Assembly: GCA_009763385.1 (NCBI GenBank)
Contig: VDCT01000816.1
Location: 186,001-250,000, forward strand
DNA length: 64,000 nucleotides
Direction: 5' to 3'
DNA from: Coix lacryma-jobi var. lacryma-jobi
Lineage: Eukaryota; Streptophyta; Magnoliopsida; Poales; Poaceae
Part shown: piece after piece, positions 31,932-43,960 of the stretch
Layout of the letters: the number at the start of each line of letters is the position of its first letter
Numbering within the stretch: position 1 is the first letter of the stretch
Notes under the pieces: generated by a model
What the model saw: the letters and a program-made list of their open reading frames with translations, nothing else
Told to the model about the DNA's origin: nothing
Database searches by the model: none
Translations under genes and position numbers: made by a program

Positions 31932-33972
31932 TGTTGGTAGTTCTTAGCTTCACTAAAGAGAGAGCTAGGCACTATCCCGTAACGACCCAGAAATGCTTGT
32001 TGACACTAGCCAACGTCATTACTAGGAGCAGACTATGGGATCTATTCCAGGTAACAGTGTCAGAAGTGCTTGAAGCAAGACCGGTCACTATACCTAAAGG
32101 GTGGAGCTAAAGCAGCCTATCTACTAATGCCAAGGGGATTGTCAATCCCGACACTAGTAGGAGCTAACTAGAGAGGTTGCAATCTACCAAGAGGAGATTC
32201 TGCAAGCGCACAGAACTATCGTAGTAGCACTTCGCCTGGGAGTACCAGGTGTCGATTTATTTGATCCCAAGGGAAGGCTAGGGTGGTGTATGAGTCGAGT
32301 CAAGGAAGGGATGAGAGTCAAAGAAAAGAGAAAAGGGAAAAGGGGAAAAGAGCAGATGAAAGGCTAGAAAGATATATGGGTGGATAGGTAAGGATGAAAT
32401 GGATGGCTAAGGTAAGGTGGATGGATAAGTAGATAAAGGGAATAGGATAACTAAGGGTAACTAAGATAACTAACTACTAACTAATAACTAATCCTAGATA
32501 ACCATAGAGCAAGATAACTATGAAGCAAGATAGTGTACGAAGCAAGACATTACGAAGCAAGGCAGGCAAAAGTCAATAAAGTAACTAAGTTGAGTAAAGT
32601 TTTATTCCTATCTTGTCAAGAATCGAGGCGTACTAGCCTTTACCACTTACTTAGGTTGAACGCTAGCACAACGAGCCTTACTGTTAAACTGGGCCAACTA
32701 CGTGGTGGAATTCAAGCGCATAGGGCTGTCACCACCTGCTTGCTACCACCAGCTACCCGGGGTCCAGCCATATCTGAAGGTATGTCTATAACACTAACAC
32801 CATGCTTAACTATATTCTAACTATCTCTATCCTAGCTTTGAATAGAGACACCCTTGAGGACTCAGAGCAAATACTTGACTTAATAAGATAAACAATAAAC
32901 TAACTAAGCAACCTATTGGCAAAGATCAAACACTAAGCTCACTAGAGATAACTACTATGGCTAAGTGAACTGAACTGTAGGATAGCTAGGTCCACTCAAG
33001 GTACTTGATAAAGTAATACTGAAAGTAATACTGAGAGTAATGCTTAAAGTAATACTGAGATAAAGATAAATATACTTGAGATACAAGAGAGCAAACCAAA
33101 CCAGAGACGCCCGGAATCAACCGACCTCTGATGTCAGTCGCTCGCACCCGCTTCTCTCTTAGCAAGCTCTACGCTCCTTTTACCAAGAACTTAGGCTGAG
33201 CTGTGCTAAACTAACAGCCGCGCTGTAGCGAGGCACTAGAGCTATACTCTCTCTACTAGCTAACCTACTTGCCTAAGCTCTCTGAGCTTCTAACCTAACT
33301 CTCACTTGCTTCTCTTGCTTCTTGGTGTGGTATATGATGATATGGGGATATGAATGAAGTGATGCCTCATGGGGTATTTATAGTCTTGAGAAGTGAGGGG
33401 AGGTACTTATAGGGGCAGCCAGCCGACCTAGGGCTAACCCTAGTGGCGGGCGCCAGCCCTAGGTGGCGGCCGCCACCTTCCTCACCGTTGGATGCACCGC
33501 CTTGGCTTCAACGGCATCTAGGAGCTCCAGAGAGGCGGTTGGTAGGACGGTTGCATGTCCAAGTAACCGCCATCCTGCCTTGATCCACGCCATTTCATCC
33601 TGAGCCGTCCGATGCAACTGACCTAGTGACCAAGGGCCAAGATTTGGCCTTGGGATGGTCACACGGATCAGTGACGTGGCAAGGGGGAGAGTTGGGCCTC
33701 TCCAAGTGGCGGGCGCCACTTTTGGGTGGCGAGCGCCACCTCTGGCTGGCGGGCGCCACCCCACTCGGTCCCAAATGGTCCTGGTGAGTGGGCTTGTCTC
33801 CTGGTGGGTCCATTCTTCAAATTTGGTCCAAATTCCTGCATTCAAATAAAATTCTATGGACATGTGGAATTTGGTTAGTTTGAAACCTATTTGACTACAT
33901 TTCATCATGCCTTTTTGGTGAACTTTAGTGTAAAAGTTTGATGGTAAAATAGGTGTTTAAGGACTATCAACA
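31932..33972 (-). repeat. A1: Athila-like solo LTR inside S2 gag
   Basis: It starts TGTTGGTAGTTC and ends GACTATCAACA on the plus strand, with perfect TSDs ATGAT (31927-31931 and 33973-33977). The gag reading ...GMMISQFK is continuous once it is removed. On the minus strand it has a TATA box at 33375-33383 and near its 3' end the GTGCGCTTGCAG block, a pattern shared with the A2 LTR (GTGCGCTTGCGG). Lineage is inferred from that block and is the weakest part of the call. Confidence 0.85.
33375..33383 (-). promoter_or_regulatory. TATA box in A1 LTR
   Basis: The minus strand reads CTATAAATA about 590 bp into the LTR, a suitable core promoter position. Confidence 0.6.
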
Positions 33973-34587
33973 ATGATCTCCCAATTCAAGCGAGCTGCTG
34001 GAGGTCCAGGTGTAGGTTTTGCTCCGTGTGTTGATGTTTCGTCTTTTGGAAAGATTGGAGAGTCGAGTGGTCTTAACCCATGTGAGAAGCCCAACTCCAC
34101 CACTCCTCCCAAGCTTACCAAGATTCCACCTAAAGAGCCTCTCAAGCCTAACACCCAAGGATGGGGTCTTTGTTGAACCTCCGAGAGCTCCACCCAAGAA
34201 ACAGTCATGGGCTCCCAAACCAACCACCTCAAGAATAAGCTGGACACCATGCCACCCATTCAGGAGGAGCTTATGCCACAGAAGGGCAAAGTGATCCACA
34301 CCCACTACCGTGAGTACCAACAACCCCCTATGAGAGTGGTGAGGTACCACTGTGAGCATTGTGGGAGAGATGGACACTTGAGTGAGTTTTCTTTCGCGCG
34401 CAAGAGAGAGGCGCGCCGTGCAAAGGAGATGAACAACATGGACATGTACCATCCTTTCCATGATGTACATGTGCCAAATGTTCAGAGGCGTGCTGCTAGC
34501 CTAGAGGTCCAAACCTCAAGTTCCTAGGTCTAGGCCGCGAGGAGGTCGTGCCCGCGGGAGCCTGCAGTTGTAGGCTATGGACCCCGT
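33973..34587 (+). pseudogene. S2 gag, C-terminal part with second zinc knuckle
   Basis: It reads MISQFKRAAGGPGVGFAP, FGKIGESSGLNPCEKPN and KGKVIHTHYRE. It then has YHCEHCGRDGHLSEFSF, where the final Cys of the CCHC knuckle is Ser. The S1 copy keeps Cys there. A one-base change near 34160 shifts the frame. The fragment ends abruptly at about 34587 inside the GYGPRGG segment, where minus-strand RNase H sequence starts. The switch occurs at a shared CCGTGG. Confidence 0.8.
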
Positions 34588-35752
34588 GGTAGACTGGGCG
34601 ACACTAGAAAAGGTCAGACCAAATCACGCAAAGTGGCCATCATCCAAGCAACTGGGAACAACAGCTAGTTAGCAACATACTCAGCCTCCGTGGTAGACTG
34701 GGCGACACTAGACTGCTTGCGAGAAGACCATGATACAAGAGAGGAACCAATAATCTGACAAGTCCCAGAAGTGGACTTGCGATCAATCCGGCAACCAGCA
34801 AAATCAGCATCAGAGTAACCGCAAAGGGAGAGGGTGGAGGAAGCAGAATACCAAATCCCAACTCTGGAGTGAAGCATAAGTACCTCATAATGCGCTTGAC
34901 CGCCTGACGGTGAGAAGTGCGCGGCGACGACTGAAATCGCGCCCACAGACACACCGCGAACTGAATGTCCGGGCATGTCGCCGTCAGGTAGAGCAGCGAC
35001 CCGATCATACTCTGGTACTCCTTTTGGTCCACAGCTTCCCCATCCACATACGCATCCAGGGCCGCCGTGGTCGGCATGGGTGTTGGAAGAGGCTTGGCCT
35101 CACCCATGTCGAACTTCTTCAGTATATCCTTGGTGTACTTGCCCTGGTGCACGAACGTCCCCTCTCGGGATTGCTTGATTTGCAACCCGAGGAAAACGTC
35201 AACTCGCATCATGCTCATCTCAAACTCTCTGCTCATAGTGTCTGCAACATGGCAACCAAAACGTAGAAGAACCACCGAAAATGATATCATCCACGTAAAT
35301 CTGGACCAAGAGAGTGTCATTGCCTTGATTGAGGAGAAAAAGCGTTTTATCACCACACACCCATTTTAAAACCCTTAGCGAGCAAAAAGGTTTTCAACCT
35401 ATCATACCAGGCTCTAGGGGCTTGTTTCAAACCATACAAAAGCTTTGTGATGTTTAAAAACATGGTTTGGAAACTTGGGATTTTCGAAGCCGGGGGGTTG
35501 TCCCACATACACTTGCTCTTATATGTAGCCGTTTAAGAAGGCACTCTTGACATCCATTTGAAAAGTTTAAACCCTTTGGATGCAGCAAAAGCCAAGAGTA
35601 TCCTAATTGCCTCCAAACGAGCTACAGGAGCAAAAGTCTCCTCATATATATCCCCTCCTCTCCACTATCTGACCCCCCCTGGGCTACAAGTCTGGCCTTG
35701 TTTCTCACAACAACATGGCCATCCTCTCCTTGTTTGTTTTTAAAAACCCATT
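34588..35752 (-). pseudogene. S1 reverse transcriptase and RNase H, right (duplicate) copy
   Basis: The minus strand again shows YTKDILKKFDMGEAKPLPTP, SGTCQIIGSSLVSWSSRKQ and VAQSTTEAEYVAN. The decayed RT core (MDVKSAFLNG region) is at about 35520-35580. It differs from the left copy (26640-27980) by scattered substitutions and indels, so the duplication is old or came from a related copy. T2 inserted at 35752. TSD CCATT is at 35748-35752. Confidence 0.8.
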
Positions 35753-36125
35753 TGTTAACACATAATTTTCGCACTATGACAAGTGGGCCAGCACGGTGCA
35801 GGTTCGGGAGGAGTCACCACCTAAGGGATTCGGCAGACAGCGAACGCGGTCGGCTAACTCAATGTATTCGGCAAGGCTGTGAAGGCGACTAGTCAACGGT
35901 GAGAGGTTCAGCAATATGACGCTGCGGTCGGCTACATCAGATTAAGGTCGGTTTGCGCCAGAAGACGACAATGCGGCATGTCAGAAGATTTAGCAACGAG
36001 GATCTCGTCATTTTAGCGCGCGCCGGTTATTAAGGGAAGCTTGGAGCAGAAGGCGTCATATTTTAGATAGTTTCCTGATTTTGTCGTTGTAATCGTGTCC
36101 TTCTAGGACTCATAGGACACCAGGG

Positions 36126-36137
36126 TATAAATATAAA
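36126..36137 (+). promoter_or_regulatory. TATA box in T2 5' LTR
   Basis: TATAAATATAAA lies about 370 bp into the LTR. The same sequence is in the 3' LTR at 48924-48935. Confidence 0.75.
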
Positions 36138-36289
36138 CCCTGAGGCCATTGTAAAGACGTTCAACAATCAATACAACCAAACCGGCCCCGTGCCATCTTC
36201 GAGTCCAAGTCGTGTCGTCGTGTTCTTCGAGAGGAGTCATCGATCCGTCGACCTCCGTAAGTCCCGACAACCTTGCTATTATGTCTAGT

Positions 36290-36760
36290 ATCGTGCGGTG
36301 GATTTAGGCGTGATGCAAGTAGTCTCGCTTGTTGGTAATGATCGTGCGGCGGATCATTACTTGATGATCGAGAAGTCTTAGTTTGTGTTAAGATTATGAG
36401 TAAGTACCGTGCGGCAGGCGCTTGCTTGATAAGCTTAGCATAAATGAGATAGTTATCGGCTCTATTAGGTTTTGGCAAGATCTAATAGATTCATTAAGTT
36501 ACCTTGTGTTATATGTATGTTACGTTTATCTCGTTGCAACACTTTATTGCCCAATCTACATTTCGCTCGGTTCGGCTCTATCTTTTACAGATCTATCCTG
36601 TCCTTTCATATTCATTTTTGTAAGGTCTTTTATGAAGTGGATCTATTGTTTGAATAGCCGATTTGATCGTATCTAGATCGCTACGTGGTGAGTGTTCATG
36701 CATGTTAAGTATGTTTGATCTATGATAAAGCTAGGTGTCGGGCGGCAGGCGCAGGCTTTA
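36290..36760 (+). repeat. CGTGCGGC motif repeated in T2 LTR leader
   Basis: Four copies occur: ATCGTGCGGTGGAT, GATCGTGCGGCGGAT, ACCGTGCGGCAGGCGC and GTCGGGCGGCAGGCGC, at about 36291, 36343, 36406 and 36737. Flanking bases differ, so they are not a simple tandem repeat. They lie in the transcribed part of the LTR and are also present in the 3' LTR. Confidence 0.6.
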
Positions 36761-37184
36761 GATTAGTTTAATTATGCTTGGTTTGTATGTTCAATCCCCA
36801 GGACCCCAGCTCGGTTGTACGATCGAGATTGGTTAAGCTTTAACTCATATTTAATACACCTTGCAAGTACAATTTTCATGCAAACGTATTCGGCAACTCG
36901 TTATTCACGTAACTTCGTTCATATTGCCGAATAGTCTTTGAGCTTGTTGGCAGATAGCTTTCATAGCTATATGTCATCGTAAGTGGCTTCAGGCCGTATA
37001 TTTTGGAACTGTCTGGTCACACCCGGCATGTTCCAGCTTTGTATTTAATAGTTTCTTTCCCTTGTTAGTTGCAGGGCAAACTGACTTGCACGCACCGGAC
37101 TTCTGAGCACCCGGGCCACGTTCGAAGCTAGCTTTTGGCTTGCTGTGTGATTGGCACAGTGCGCCGCTTTGGTGTCAACACACT

Positions 37185-37205
37185 TTTTGGCACGCCCGGT
37201 GGGAC
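37185..37205 (+). promoter_or_regulatory. Primer binding site region of T2
   Basis: TTTTGGCACGCCCGGTGGGA follows the LTR end by a few bases. The TGG start and GC-rich body are PBS-like, but I do not assign the tRNA. Confidence 0.6.
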
Positions 37206-37224
37206 CCTTTTTTTTCCTGCAGCA

Positions 37225-39475
37225 ATGGTTGAAGTCACCGAAGCCGAGGCCAGCAACAAGGCGGGACTCGTGCAGGTGCAGCTCGCTGAACTACCCGACG
37301 AGTACAAGAGCAGGTGGATAATGCTTGTGCCGAATTCCAGGCCAAGTGCCTAGAAGCCTTCTCCAAGAACAAGAGCGGAAAGGTTCGCCGTCTGCACGAT
37401 CTGCCGAAGCCCGTCCAGCTCAACCCGAATGATCCCGGGGAAGCGGAGGCAGTGCTGAAAATGTCTCGCATAGTCAACGAAGCTGTCTCTGGTGCCATCG
37501 GTCGCATGCATGGGGCGTTTCTCAACACTTTCCGCACCATCATGATCGCCCAATTTGGCCCCAAGGCCGACGAACTCATGAAGGCGGAGTTTGGCCCAAT
37601 AGCGGGGCCACATCTTTTCAACCTGCCAGATCACCTCAAGGGGCAGGAGCTGCTGGTGAGGAGACCCCGCCTAAGGCTCAATCAAGCGGGATGACCATTC
37701 AAGAGAAGCACACGCCAGAGGGCCAATTGCCGACCATGGGTCAGTTCACACGTTCGGCACTAAGGGTCAGCCGCCAGAGTCGACACGCAAGATCTCCCCG
37801 CAAACCTATAGGCTCATAAAGGACTACTACGGAAACGGGTACCATGAGATGCTTGAGCCTCACAACATAGAGGGCGCCCCACATCCAGGATATGGGAAGC
37901 CGACGGCCGAAAAGACCGCCGACTCTAATGTCGATGTCATGCTAGAGAAGATGGCGGATATGATGCAGCGCACTTTCGGCCTGAAGCCTAAGGGCACTTA
38001 TGCTTACAGGTCTCCGTTCCCCGAATGGTTCCACCGTGTGGCTGGCTCTGCCTCCCAGAGTCAAAGTGCCGACAGACCTGTCCAAGTTCTCCAGCTTACG
38101 ACACAAGCACGGTGGAGCACTTAGTCGTTATCTGCTCCAGCTTGGGGAGGCCAATACCGAAGATGCCTTCAGGGTTCGGTACTTCCCGTCGTCACTCACT
38201 GGACCGGCATTCGCATGGTTCACGTCACTACCACCGGGCTCTATTCTCTCTTGGGCAGACTTGGAACAAAAGTTCCATACGCACTTCTACACGGGCACCA
38301 AGGAGAAGAAGCTGGTGGACATCATGTACGTGCGCCAGAGGCCAAATGAGACACCACAGGACTACCTGCGCAGGTTTAGGGAAGTCAAGAGCCAGTGCTT
38401 CGGCATGCACCTGCCGGACGATCAGCTTCCACCATTGGCCTGGCAGGCATGCTCCCGAGCATTAGGGACAAGCTGTTCGGTCAAGAGTTTGAAGACTTGG
38501 GTCATCTCTCTCGCCGGCTGAATGAGATGACTATCCAAGCGCAAGGCTTCCGGAGGGAAGGGCGCTTCCAGAAGGACAATGTCGCGGCCCAGATGTATCA
38601 GGCTTTCCTGGACGAAGCCGATGACTACACCGACGCTGAAGATGAGGTGGCCGCTGCAGAGCTCAACTGGGACAAGGAGCCGACCAGGCCAACAAGCAAT
38701 GGCTGCGCCAGCAGAAGGGGGCATACGACTTCGACGTCACCAAGCCCGACAAGCTCTTCGAGTTCCTGGTCGCCGAAGGGAGAATCAGGCTACCCCCGGA
38801 TCACCCGATGCTGCGTCGTGGAGGGGTCAAGGACAAGAAGTACTGCGGTTTCCACAACACTAACTCATTCTATTAATGATTGCCGTGTGTTCAGGACAAG
38901 GATCTAGAAGGCCATCCAGGACGGCCACATCAAGTTCAATGGCAATGAAGATCGATGCTAATCCCTTCGCCCAGAACGCCGTGTTCTTCTCAGTGAACAT
39001 GGTAGCTCCAGAGGACCCCAGGGGCAAGGGCAAAGTCAAAGTCCTCACCTCCGACAAAGCGCGCGAGTTTGGCACGGTGGACCCCGATCGGCAGGTCACC
39101 AGCGATGAATTCCGGCAGCGTACCCAGACCACGAATAGTCGATACGAGCATGGGAGTCATCTTCCAGGCGCAGGCCTACCCACAGGGATCTCCTCAACAA
39201 GTGGCACCGGGAAGGTGAGAAAGAGCGGAGGCGTCTCCAACGCGAGGAACAGAGATTCGCAGAAGAATATCAGCGTGAAGACGGTCACACGGAGGAGTAC
39301 CGGTACCGTCTGGAAGAGAGGGCCTACCACAGAGAGCAGGCCTACCACAGAGAGCAGGAACGCCGCCAAGAGCAGGAGCAGGCTCACTGGGGCTGCCCGT
39401 TCTTCCGCCACTGCTGGAACAAAGGCTTGAAACTGCTCCGTCAACAACTGCCCTGAGTGCAGCGATCAGTACAGG
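37225..39475 (+). pseudogene. T2 gag
   Basis: The first ATG at 37225 gives MVEVTEAEASNKAGLV, then the frame shifts near 37320. The retrotransposon gag domain lies at 38060-38520 (YLLQLGEANTEDAFRVRYF, LTGPAFAWFTSLPPGSI, ETPQDYLRRFREVKSQCF). A zinc-type segment KKYCGFHNTN ... NDCRVF is near 38840-38890. A Glu/Arg/Gln-rich region follows at 39200-39420. Near 39390-39470 a Cys-rich CPFFRHCWNKGLK and ECSDQY pair appears in shifted frames. At least five frame changes break it. Confidence 0.8.
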
Positions 39476-39819
39476 GGGGTATAGGCAGGATCGCGTCAAC
39501 CGCCATCCCGTCCATGAAAGATTGGGAGCACGCATCCCCGATGGATGATCGACGCCTAAAAATGGAAAGCCCGGATCGGCAAGCCAAAAGATATGCCGAT
39601 CAGGAGTGGGCGCACCACCAGGACGACAGCGAGGAGGCACAGCCCCGCCCATATAGGTGGCAAAGGAGGCAGTGGTGCCCGCCAGGGCTCAGAAAGAGCC
39701 AGAAAAGGAGGGTGCAGCGCCTCCGGAATAGGGAGTTGGAAGAAGCAGCTGCCGATGGGAAGAAGCAAGAGTGGCGCCCAAAGGAAACCAGACGACACTG
39801 ACAAAGGCGCTGACGTGGC

Positions 39820-40480
39820 CATGACTTTCTTCTTCTTCCCCTGGAATTCATGGCTCCTGCCGGCCGGGGGGCACAGGACGAAGTGTATTCGGACTCTGAC
39901 GAACGAGCCAGCAGCTCGCGCGCAGCTCGTGTTGGCTCAGAAGGCAGCATTTGACAAACCAGCCAAGCATCGACATTTAAAGCCGTTGTATGTCAAGGGG
40001 TACGTCAACGGAAAGCCGCTGACCAAGATGTTTGTCGATGGCGGCGCAACGATCAACATCATGCCTTACGCCACCTTCAGAAAGCTGGGCATGAACGATG
40101 AAGATCTGCTCAAAACGGACATGATACTACTCCGTGACTTTGCCGGCAATCCCTCTGACACTCGGGGTGCCGTGCACGTGGAACTGATGATTGATCCAAG
40201 ATGCTCATCACGACCTTCTTTGTCATCGATGGCAAGGGGGCATATAGCCTGCTTTTGGGCAGGGATTGGATCCACGCCAACTGCTGCATACCTTCAACCA
40301 TGCACCAAATACTCATACAGTGGGTTGGAGACGACATCGAGATTGTCCATGCTGACGACTCGGTGAGTGTTGTTGCTATTGAACCCACTTACTGGGAATT
40401 TGACGGAGTGGAATGCCTCTCCGATCGCGTATGGGGAGAAGGTCCTGTCAACATCTACGGCACAGATCAACAGCCGATCC
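39820..40480 (+). pseudogene. T2 protease
   Basis: KPLTKMFVDGGATINIMPY holds the DGGA version of the aspartic protease active site at about 40035. LLGRDWIHANCCIPSTMHQ near 40255-40310, in the next frame, is the second-half motif. A frameshift near 40190 separates them. It would have cut the Gag-Pol polyprotein. Confidence 0.8.
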
Positions 40481-40589
40481 GATCAAGCAATCGGCTCTCA
40501 GAGCTTCTTTTAGATGGATAACCCAACCGACAACAGCGAGGGCAAACTGGGACGCGGGTTCACGTCGGCCGACAAACTGGAAGAGGTAG

Positions 40590-41640
40590 ATGCTGGTGAC
40601 GCAAGTAAAAAGAGGCCAATGTTCATTAGTTCCAGTTGGACCTGAATTCAGAGAGCAATTGGTAGATCTTCTAAAAGAGTTCAAAGACTGTTTCGCTGGG
40701 ACTACTCGGAGATGCCCGGATTGGATCGGTCCATTGTCGAGCATAAATTGCCGATCAAGCCCGGGTACCCCCGCCCGTATAAACAGCCCTCGCGCAGGAT
40801 CTACAAGGAAGAGGTATTGGCCGACGTGAAAAAGGAAGTGGAAAGATTACTAGAAGCTAACTTCATCCGGCCATGTCGATATGCAGACTGGATCTCCAAC
40901 ATTGTCCCGGTATACAAGAAGAACGGAAAGATGAGGGTTTGCATTGACTTCACGGACCTCAACAAAGCCACTCCTATGGACGGGTATCCAATGCCAGTGG
41001 CTGATTTACTAATAGATGCTTCGGCCGGTTTTGAAATCATAAGCTTTATGGGATGGCAATGCGGGTTACAACCAGATCTTCATGGCTGCAGAGGACGTCG
41101 CAAAAACCGCCTTCAGGTGCCCCGGCCATATAGGTTTGTTTGAATGGATTGTCATGACTTTTGGTTTGAAGAATGCCAGTGCCACTTACCAGCGAGCCAT
41201 GAATTACATATTTCATGAGCTGATCGGCAAAATCGTAGAGATCTACATTGATGACGTGGTGGTCAAGTCCAGAAGCAAAGAAGGACACTTAGCCAATTTT
41301 AAGGAAGACCTTAGAGTGCACAAGGAAACACGGTTTAAAGATGAATCCAACCAAGTGTGCATTTGGGGTGTCGGCTGGTGAGTTTCTGGGATTCTTGGTC
41401 CACAAAAGAGGCATCGAGGTTGGCAAGAAGAGCATGGAAGCAATTGATAAGGTAGTGCCCCAACCAATCTCAAAGAGCTACAGTCGCTACTCGGCAAGAT
41501 TAACTTTGTCAGAAGGTTCATATCTAACTTGTCCGAGCGCGTGCTGCCATTTTTCTCCACTGTTGAAGCTCAAGAAAGATCAGGAGTTCATATGGGGTGA
41601 CGTGCAACAAAGGCTTTCGATGAAATCAAAGAGTACATGA
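40590..41640 (+). pseudogene. T2 reverse transcriptase
   Basis: Motifs in order are EVERLLEANFIRPCRYADW, VPVYKKNGKMRVCIDFTDLN and YPMPVADLLIDASAG. After a frameshift near 41045 they continue with FEWIVMTFGLKNASATYQRA and the intact catalytic YIDDVVVKS at about 41247. A second shift near 41330 gives NPTKCAFGVSAGEFLGFLV. The catalytic residues are intact, unlike T1, but the frame is not. Confidence 0.9.
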
Positions 41641-41870
41641 AGGCACCACCAGTATTGGTTCCTCCACAACTCGACAAGCCTTTCAAGTTGTACGTGGCGG
41701 TCGACAACCTAACGATAGGGTCGGCCCTCATGCAAGAATTCGAGGGAAAAGAGAGATTCATAGCCTATCTTAGCCGAAGGCTACTTGACCCCGAAACGAG
41801 ATACTCGGCTACAGAAAAGTTGTGCTTGTGTGTTTTCTATTCCTGTACCAAGTTTCGGCACTATTGTTGA
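41637..41870 (+). pseudogene. T2 first RNase H
   Basis: PPVLVPPQLDKPFKLYVAVD, SALMQEFEGKERFIAYLSRR and ETRYSATEKLCLC match the RT-linked RNase H of gypsy elements. The Asp usually found in LY-x-x-x-D is present. It breaks off into a stop at 41868. Confidence 0.8.
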
Positions 41871-42017
41871 ATGTCGAATGCGTGGTAGTATCAGAGTTTG
41901 ATGTAATCAAGCACATGTTATCAATGCCGATTTTGAGTGGAAGAATCGGTAAATGGATTTTAGCTCTCTCTGAGTTTGATTTACATTTTGAATCGGCAAG
42001 GCTGTTAAGGCCAGATT

Positions 42018-42420
42018 ATGGCTGATTTTGTCACTCACCACCGTGATCCTAACGCTAACATGGTAACCATTGTCCCTTGGGCATTGTTTTTTGATGGATC
42101 CTCGTGCAGCAAAGGTGGTGGAGTCGGGGTCGTGTTGATTTCTCCCAAGGGGGCACCCTTCAAGTACTCTATACCGATCGAGTACCCGGTGACTAATAAT
42201 CAAGCAGAGTACGAAGCACTGCTCCGAGGGCTGCGGTTGCTTGTGGACATTAAGGCAGACGCGGTGGAGATCTTCGGTGACTCGGAGTTGGTGATCAGGC
42301 TTGACCGGTGAATACGAGTGCAAAAACGACACGCTGCAGGAATATCTCGAAGGTTGCCAAGAGCTCCTCAAACAGTTCGGTCGGCAACCTTGCAACATAT
42401 TCCTAGGGGGCAATGAAGAA
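42018..42420 (+). pseudogene. T2 archaeal-type RNase H
   Basis: WALFFDGSSCSKGGGVGVVL holds the first catalytic Asp. NNQAEYEALLRGLRLL holds the catalytic Glu, and EIFGDSELVIRL the next Asp. A stop from a frameshift at about 42310 cuts the end. A second RNase H after the first is diagnostic of the Tat lineage. Confidence 0.9.
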
Positions 42421-42559
42421 GCAAACCAGTTAGCCCAGCAGCGTCCGGGTATAGGAGAATCAAAACATTTTTGCACTTGAGGAGGAGCAAGAAGCTCGGT
42501 CAAAAGAGCAAGCAGCCCCAAAGGATGATCAAGTGATTCCTGAGTGATAATCGGGCAGT

Positions 42560-43819
42560 TGAAGACTGGAGAGACACACATTGCCGACTACCTCAGGACC
42601 CATCTCGAAAAGTTTCCTGAAAACTCAGGTACAAGGCTCTTAAGTTTACGCTCTTGGACAATCAGTTGTACTACAAATCCATAGATGGAGTTTTGCTTAA
42701 GTGCCTGAACCAAAACGAGGCTAGGAAGCTGTTGTGCGAGGTGCACGAGGGCGTATGTGGTGCACACCAGTCGGCTCACCGTATGAGATGGATAATCAGG
42801 AGGACTGGATGTTTTTGGCCGACTATGCTCGAAGATTGCTTTGAATACTACAGAGGTTGTCAGGATTGCCAGCGATTCGGCAATGTGCAAAGGGCCCCAG
42901 CATCGGCCATGAATCCGATCATTAAGCCTTGGCCTTTTAGAGGATGGGGCATTGATTTGATTGGCCAGATCCACCCTCCATCCAGCAAAGGACATAAGTT
43001 TGTCCTGTTGGCCACGGACTATTTCACTAAGTGGGTTGAAGCCATCCCATTGAAAAAGGTGACGTCAGAAAATATGGTGTCCTTCGTCAGGGAGCATATC
43101 ATCCACCGATTCGGCATTCCTCAATCCATCACTACTGATCAGGGAACTCAGTTCACTTCCTCTGAATTTTGTAACTTTGCCGAAGGGATGGGGATTAAAC
43201 TCTATAATTCCTCCCTTATTATGCACAGGCCAATGGGCAGGCAGAGGCTTCTTCAAAAATCATGATTAAGATCATTCAAAAGAAGATCGAAGAGAAACCT
43301 AAAAGGTGGCACTTGGTACTCAACGAAGCTTTGTGGGCTTACCGAATGGCTTGTCATGGGTCGACCTCAGACGTCACCATACGAGTTGGTCTATGGGCAT
43401 CACGCAGTGCTACCGTGGGAGTTGCAATCGGGGTCAAGACGAGTTACATTGCAGAACGATCTAGCCAAGAGAATTATAAAGATTTAATGATGATGAGCTA
43501 GAGGATTGCATTTGATTCGTCTCAAGGCCTTGGAAAATATTGAAAAGAACAAGATACGCGTTGCCAAGTACTACAATTCGAAAGTGAAAGAAAAAGGATT
43601 CGAAGAAGGAGACTTGGTTTGGAAAATGGTCTTGCCGATCGGTACCAAGATAAGGTATTCGGCAAATGGTCCCCTAACTGGGAAGGGCCTTTTCGAGTTC
43701 TGAGACGTGCTCCGGGTAATGCGTACATTCTAAAAACCCTCCAAGGAGAAGAGTTTGCTAGGGCAATTAATGGACGTTATCTAAAGAGATTTCATCCTAG
43801 CGTGGAGGTCGGTGCATAA
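42560..43819 (+). pseudogene. T2 integrase
   Basis: The zinc-binding HHCC part is H-EGVCGAHQSAHRM ... YYRGCQDCQRFGN (about 42745-42885). The core has WGIDLIGQIHPPSSKG, VLLATDYFTKWVEAIPL and TTDQGTQFTSSEF. The Glu motif (GQAEA) near 43235 is in a shifted frame. The C-terminal part shows KEKGFEEGDLVWK, NWEGPFRVLRRAPGNAYIL and YLKRFHPSVEVGA before the stop at 43817-43819. Two or three frameshifts occur. Confidence 0.9.
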
Positions 43820-43854
43820 CGGAATCAAGGACTAGCGGGCACCGACGCCGATAC

Positions 43855-43960
43855 AAGGTTGTGTCGCCCTTAGCACAAAAATGGCCGATAGAATCTATCG
43901 CCCTTAGAACAAAAACAGCCGACACGGCATGTGTCGCCTTTAGCGCGAAAAACGCTAAAA
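43855..43960 (+). repeat. Short repeat just downstream of T2 integrase
   Basis: Three copies of TCGCCCTTAG-ACAAAAA-GGCCGA-type sequence occur in tandem, the third diverged (GTCGCCTTTAGCGCGAAAAA). They lie in the 640-bp gap between integrase and the first antisense ORF, where I see nothing else recognisable. Confidence 0.6.

Larger units (their letters stand above)
35753..37180 (+). repeat. 5' LTR of T2
   Basis: It runs from TGTTAACACATAATTTTCGC to GGTGTCAACA, 1428 bp. The TATA box is at 36126. The leader downstream holds four spaced copies of a CGTGCGGC-type motif (36292-36750). Confidence 0.95.

Noticed and set aside
31932..33972. DNA transposon with terminal inverted repeats TGTTGGTAGT / ACTATCAACA
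   Set aside because: The TSD is 5 bp, the ends are TG...CA, similarity of the inverted ends is short, and a TATA box plus an LTR-end block like that of A2 are present. A solo LTR fits better.
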